Source: Gracilibacillus ureilyticus | GTDB lineage: Bacteria > Bacillota > Bacilli > Bacillales > Amphibacillaceae | Direction of reading: 5' to 3' | Length of the DNA stretch: 64,000 nt | Assembly: GCF_900111195.1 (NCBI RefSeq) | Contig: NZ_FOGL01000003.1 | Coordinates: 124,001-188,000, forward strand | In this document: positions 61,330 through 64,000 of the stretch, in pieces | How the letters are laid out: the number at the start of each line of letters is the position of its first letter | Numbering within the stretch: position 1 is the stretch's first letter | Notes under the pieces: generated by a model | The model's input: only the letters and a program-made list of their open reading frames with translations | Told to the model about the DNA's origin: nothing | The model's database searches: none | Position numbers and translations under genes: made by a program

Positions 61330-61366
61330 CCTCGACATTGCTAGATTGGAATGATGTCGAGGTTTT
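61330..61366 (+). terminator. Intercistronic hairpin after the trpX-like gene
   Basis: CCTCGACAT (61330-61338) / ATGTCGAGG (61354-61362) followed by TTTTC. Likely a leaky terminator or stabiliser lowering permease expression relative to the receptor. Confidence 0.7.
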
Positions 61367-61446
61367 CTCAAAATATGATACTATACTAGAGAAATATAGA
61401 TTGTAAAAGCCAAGTTTTTTCGAACAGGACAGAAAGGAAGAGAGAC

Positions 61447-62439
61447 ATGTGGTTTATTTCCGTATTCGGCGCTTTTGAGGCTGGAATTATATATGCGCTG
61501 ATGGCTTTAGGGGTCTATCTTTCATTTCGTATTTTAGATTTTCCTGATTTAACAGTAGATGGAAGTTTTGTTACTGGTGGTGCAGTTGCCGCCATTTCAA
61601 TTGTTAATGGGGTTCCACCAGTTTTAGCTACTTTTTATGCGTTTGTAGCTGGTTTTATAGCTGGTTCGATAACAGGTATTTTGAATACGAAAGGAAAGAT
61701 CAATCCGCTTTTATCAGGTATATTAATGATGATTGCATTATACTCGATTAATATAAGAATAATGGGTAAATCGAATGTTGCGTTACTAAATGAACCAACA
61801 ATCTTTAAACAAATAGAAGGATTTTGGGGATCATTAGGTATTGATACTGTGTTAAATAATATGGTTTCAGCTTTAGGAGCAGACAATTTACCTGGAACAT
61901 GGTCTGTTGTCATTATTATGATTATTATTACATTAGTGATTAAATTTTTAACAGACTATTTCTTAAAAACAGAGGTAGGCCTTGCATTAAGAGCAACAGG
62001 AGATAATGAGAAAATGATTCGCAGTTTCTCAGCTAACACTGATATCTTAACCATCATTGGTTTAGGTATTTCTAATGCATTGGTTGCCTTATCCGGCGCA
62101 CTTATCGCTCAATATGGCGGTTTTACGGATATAGGTATGGGTATTGGTATGATTGTAATTGGTTTAGCATCCGTAATTATTGGGGAAGCACTTTTTGGTA
62201 CAAAAACGATTGCAAGGACAACTCTCGCTGTAATTGGTGGTGCAATTGTTTATCGAATTGTCTTAGTTCTGGCTCTTAAAGTTGACTTTTTAGAATCCAG
62301 TGACACTAAGTTAATTACGGCGGTAATTGTTATTGCAGCACTTATTACACCTAAAATTATCACAGCAAGAAAAGAATCTGTACGCAAGAAAAAGAAGCGG
62401 GCAATGCTAGCCAGAGGAGAGGGGGCTAACAATGCTTAA
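61447..62439 (+). CDS. ABC transporter permease, TrpY-like
   Basis: Membrane subunit of 330 residues with about eight or nine helices, branched-chain/sugar-type permease fold (BPD_transp_2). FEAGIIYALMALGVYLSFRILDFPDLTVDGSFVTGGAV is the typical start, and NALVALSGALIAQYGGFTDIGMGIGMIVIGLASVIIGEAL the core of the family. A basic tail (ARKESVRKKKKRA) faces the cytoplasm. ATG 61447 with AAAGGAAG. It overlaps the ATPase gene by 8 nt. Confidence 0.9.
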   Translation: MWFISVFGAFEAGIIYALMALGVYLSFRILDFPDLTVDGSFVTGGAVAAISIVNGVPPVLATFYAFVAGFIAGSITGILNTKGKINPLLSGILMMIALYSINIRIMGKSNVALLNEPTIFKQIEGFWGSLGIDTVLNNMVSALGADNLPGTWSVVIIMIIITLVIKFLTDYFLKTEVGLALRATGDNEKMIRSFSANTDILTIIGLGISNALVALSGALIAQYGGFTDIGMGIGMIVIGLASVIIGEALFGTKTIARTTLAVIGGAIVYRIVLVLALKVDFLESSDTKLITAVIVIAALITPKIITARKESVRKKKKRAMLARGEGANNA

Positions 62440-63226
62440 CATGAAAGATATTTCAGTCACATTTAATGAAGGTACATTAGATGAGAAGAAAGCATTGCAA
62501 AATGTAAATCTGCATCTCGAGAAAGGTGACTTTGTCACTGTTATAGGTAGTAATGGTGCAGGAAAATCTACTTTAATGAATATGATATCCGGATCTCTTA
62601 AGCCTGATATCGGTTCTGTTTCTATTAATAATAAAGATGTAACTATTCTGCCAGAGTATAAGCGGTCACGTTACATCGGTCGTGTGTTCCAGGATCCGAT
62701 GGCAGGAACTGCTCCGACAATGACTATTGAGGAAAATTTAGCAATGGCATATGCGAGAAACAAAAAGCGCACATTAAAAATTGGAGTGAGTAAGAAAAGA
62801 AAGGCGACTTTTAAGAACCATCTCGAGACACTTCATCTAGGATTAGAAAACCGGTTAAATGCGAAAGTTGGTTTACTATCAGGTGGGGAGCGTCAGGCAT
62901 TATCCTTACTAATGGCGACTTTCACGGAACCGAATATTTTGTTATTGGATGAGCATACAGCAGCATTAGACCCTTCAAGAGCAGAACTGATTACTAACTT
63001 AACTGGTGAAGTAGTTAATCAATTTGGCTTAACTACATTGATGGTTACCCATAATATGCAGCAGGCGCTGGACTTAGGTAACCGCCTGATTATGATGGAT
63101 AAAGGGCAAATTATTCTGGAGGTTTCCGGGGAAGAGAAGAAATCTTTAACGATAGAAAAATTGCTTCAGGAATTTCAACGTATTCGTGGACAGCAAATGG
63201 ATAGTGATAGAGCCGTACTCGGTTGA
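62432..63226 (+). CDS. ABC transporter ATPase, TrpZ-like
   Basis: Single-cassette ATPase of 264 residues. Walker A GSNGAGKST near residue 40, signature LSGGERQALSLLMA, Walker B ILLLDEHTAALDP (His after the catalytic Glu, a known variant in this family), switch His in VTHNMQQALDLGNRLI. It overlaps the permease gene by 8 nt and ends the importer operon at a terminator (63234). Confidence 0.9.
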   Translation: MLNMKDISVTFNEGTLDEKKALQNVNLHLEKGDFVTVIGSNGAGKSTLMNMISGSLKPDIGSVSINNKDVTILPEYKRSRYIGRVFQDPMAGTAPTMTIEENLAMAYARNKKRTLKIGVSKKRKATFKNHLETLHLGLENRLNAKVGLLSGGERQALSLLMATFTEPNILLLDEHTAALDPSRAELITNLTGEVVNQFGLTTLMVTHNMQQALDLGNRLIMMDKGQIILEVSGEEKKSLTIEKLLQEFQRIRGQQMDSDRAVLG

Positions 63227-63233
63227 CAGGTGA

Positions 63234-63265
63234 GACAGTTACTTATTCATAGTAACTGTCTTTTA
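63234..63265 (+). terminator. Terminator of the TrpXYZ-like operon
   Basis: GACAGTTACT (63234-63243) / AGTAACTGTC (63251-63260), then TTTT. Confidence 0.8.
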
Positions 63266-63336
63266 TAAAAGGAAAATAGATAAATGAAATAAAAAGATTC
63301 AGAATTTTTCGAATATAATCTAAGGGGATGACAGAA

Positions 63337-64000
63337 GTGAAATATGGCTTTTCAGAAAGAGTAAAATTTATGAAATCATCTGCTGTTCGGGATATTTTAA
63401 AAGTTATTAATCAGGGTAATATCATTTCTTTTGCAGGAGGTTTGCCTGAAGAAAGTTTATTTCCTGTTAAAGCTGTAGACGCAGCATTCCATAAGGCGGT
63501 AACAACAAATAATAAAGCTTTGCAATATGGAGAAACAGAAGGTGTAGCTGCATTGAGAGCTGCTTTAGCTGAAAGAATGAGAAAGAAAGGATTGATTAGA
63601 GATCCTGATAATATTCTTATTACATCCGGAAGTCAGCAAGCAATTGATCTATTTTCCAGAGTAATGTTTAACAAAGGGGATATCATTCTTACAGAGAATC
63701 CAACATACTTAGCAGCACTGCAGGTATTTGAATCATATGAAACAAGAGTAGTTGCAGTTGATTCAGATGATGATGGAATGGTTATCGCTGACTTAGAAGA
63801 AAAAATTACGAGACTAAAACCAAAATGCATTTATGTTGTTCCGACATATTCTAACCCTACCGGGAAAGTATGGTCATTAGATCGCCGGGAAAAATTATTA
63901 GAGCTTGCTAATAAATATCATGTAGTAATCTTTGAAGATGATCCTTATGGAGAACTTCAATTTGATAAGGAAGCAGCTCCTCCGTCTATTGCTTCACTTG
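63337..64000 (+). CDS. PLP-dependent aminotransferase, class I/II, 5' part
   Basis: The frame runs off the window end; 221 codons are seen. GTG 63337 has AAGGGG 9 nt before it, and ATG 63328 is in frame but sits on the ribosome site. The sequence begins like 2-aminoadipate or aromatic aminotransferases of the MocR/LysN-like group without the GntR domain (ISFAGGLPEESLFPVKAV; QYGETEGVAALRAALAERM; ITSGSQQAIDLFSRVMFNKGD; YVVPTYSNPTG). The PLP lysine lies beyond the window. Its position after a TrpXYZ-like importer hints at amino-acid metabolism, but a terminator separates the two. Confidence 0.85.
   Translation, partial: MKYGFSERVKFMKSSAVRDILKVINQGNIISFAGGLPEESLFPVKAVDAAFHKAVTTNNKALQYGETEGVAALRAALAERMRKKGLIRDPDNILITSGSQQAIDLFSRVMFNKGDIILTENPTYLAALQVFESYETRVVAVDSDDDGMVIADLEEKITRLKPKCIYVVPTYSNPTGKVWSLDRREKLLELANKYHVVIFEDDPYGELQFDKEAAPPSIASL

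Noticed and set aside
1-64000. CRISPR arrays, prophage, insertion sequences, tRNA or rRNA genes
   Set aside because: No regularly spaced repeats, transposase or phage proteins, cloverleaf-like segments or rRNA sequence were seen while reading both strands.

Overview
The window looks like a chromosomal segment of a low-GC Gram-positive bacterium of the family Bacillaceae. Signs are AAGGAGG-type ribosome binding sites, GTG/TTG starts, LxxC lipoproteins with very acidic linkers, and Bacillus-type loci: des-desK-desR, yfkAB, a ypjP-like gene, a ypiP/RsmJ-like gene, a type 2 IPP isomerase (fni) and HTS-type metA. The acid-rich exported proteins and gene mix point to a moderate halophile such as the Oceanobacillus/Gracilibacillus/Virgibacillus group. 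This placement is inference. I saw no prophage, transposase, CRISPR array, rRNA or tRNA.

Layout. 1-1.9 kb: NAD salvage (3' part of pncB, then nadE). 2-5 kb: a ring-cleaving dioxygenase under a near-perfect MhqR box, and a secreted protein of unknown function. 5-8.7 kb: a phosphonate/phosphite-type ABC importer (phnD-phnC-phnE-phnE) behind a Pho-box-like repeat. 8.8-9.6 kb: an RlmA-type 23S rRNA methyltransferase. 9.7-17.9 kb: a three-component sugar-sensing system (membrane-anchored sugar-binding protein, LytS/YesM-type kinase, YesN-type regulator) followed by a ChvE-GguA-GguB-type monosaccharide importer. 18.2-29.2 kb: an oligosaccharide utilisation locus with LplB/LplC/LplA-type importer, membrane-anchored AraC regulator, GH65-like and GH95-like enzymes and a YesL-family protein. 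29.3-31.2 kb: a reverse-strand ABC-F antibiotic-resistance-type ATPase with an elaborate attenuator leader. 31.3-34 kb: a DUF2798 membrane protein, an AcuI/YhdH reductase and a CBS-GGDEF protein. 34.2-40.8 kb: radical SAM YfkAB, the fatty-acid desaturase thermosensor cluster des/desK/desR, an MFS exporter and an MBL hydrolase. 41-45.9 kb: a ypjP-like gene, metA (with the acetyl-CoA-type Glu111), small redox or metal proteins and a fructose-family PTS. 46-49.4 kb: ammonium transporter, GlnD-like DUF294 nucleotidyltransferase, DEDD exonuclease and a tail-less GlnR-like regulator, with a perfect GlnR/TnrA box in front. 49.4-54.1 kb: AIM24 protein, a 52-residue membrane peptide, an RsmJ-like methyltransferase and a TetR-MFS efflux pair. 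54.2-64 kb: pepT, fni with a ferredoxin-NADP-reductase-like partner, an M15 peptidase, ilvD, a TrpXYZ-type ABC importer and the 5' part of an aminotransferase.

Most loci are self-contained: a sensor or operator next to its transporter or enzyme, closed by a clear intrinsic terminator. The most interesting points are the nitrogen module at 46-49.4 kb, the multi-hairpin leader of the ABC-F gene, the GH95/GH65-like locus of unknown substrate, and the fni/flavoprotein pairing.
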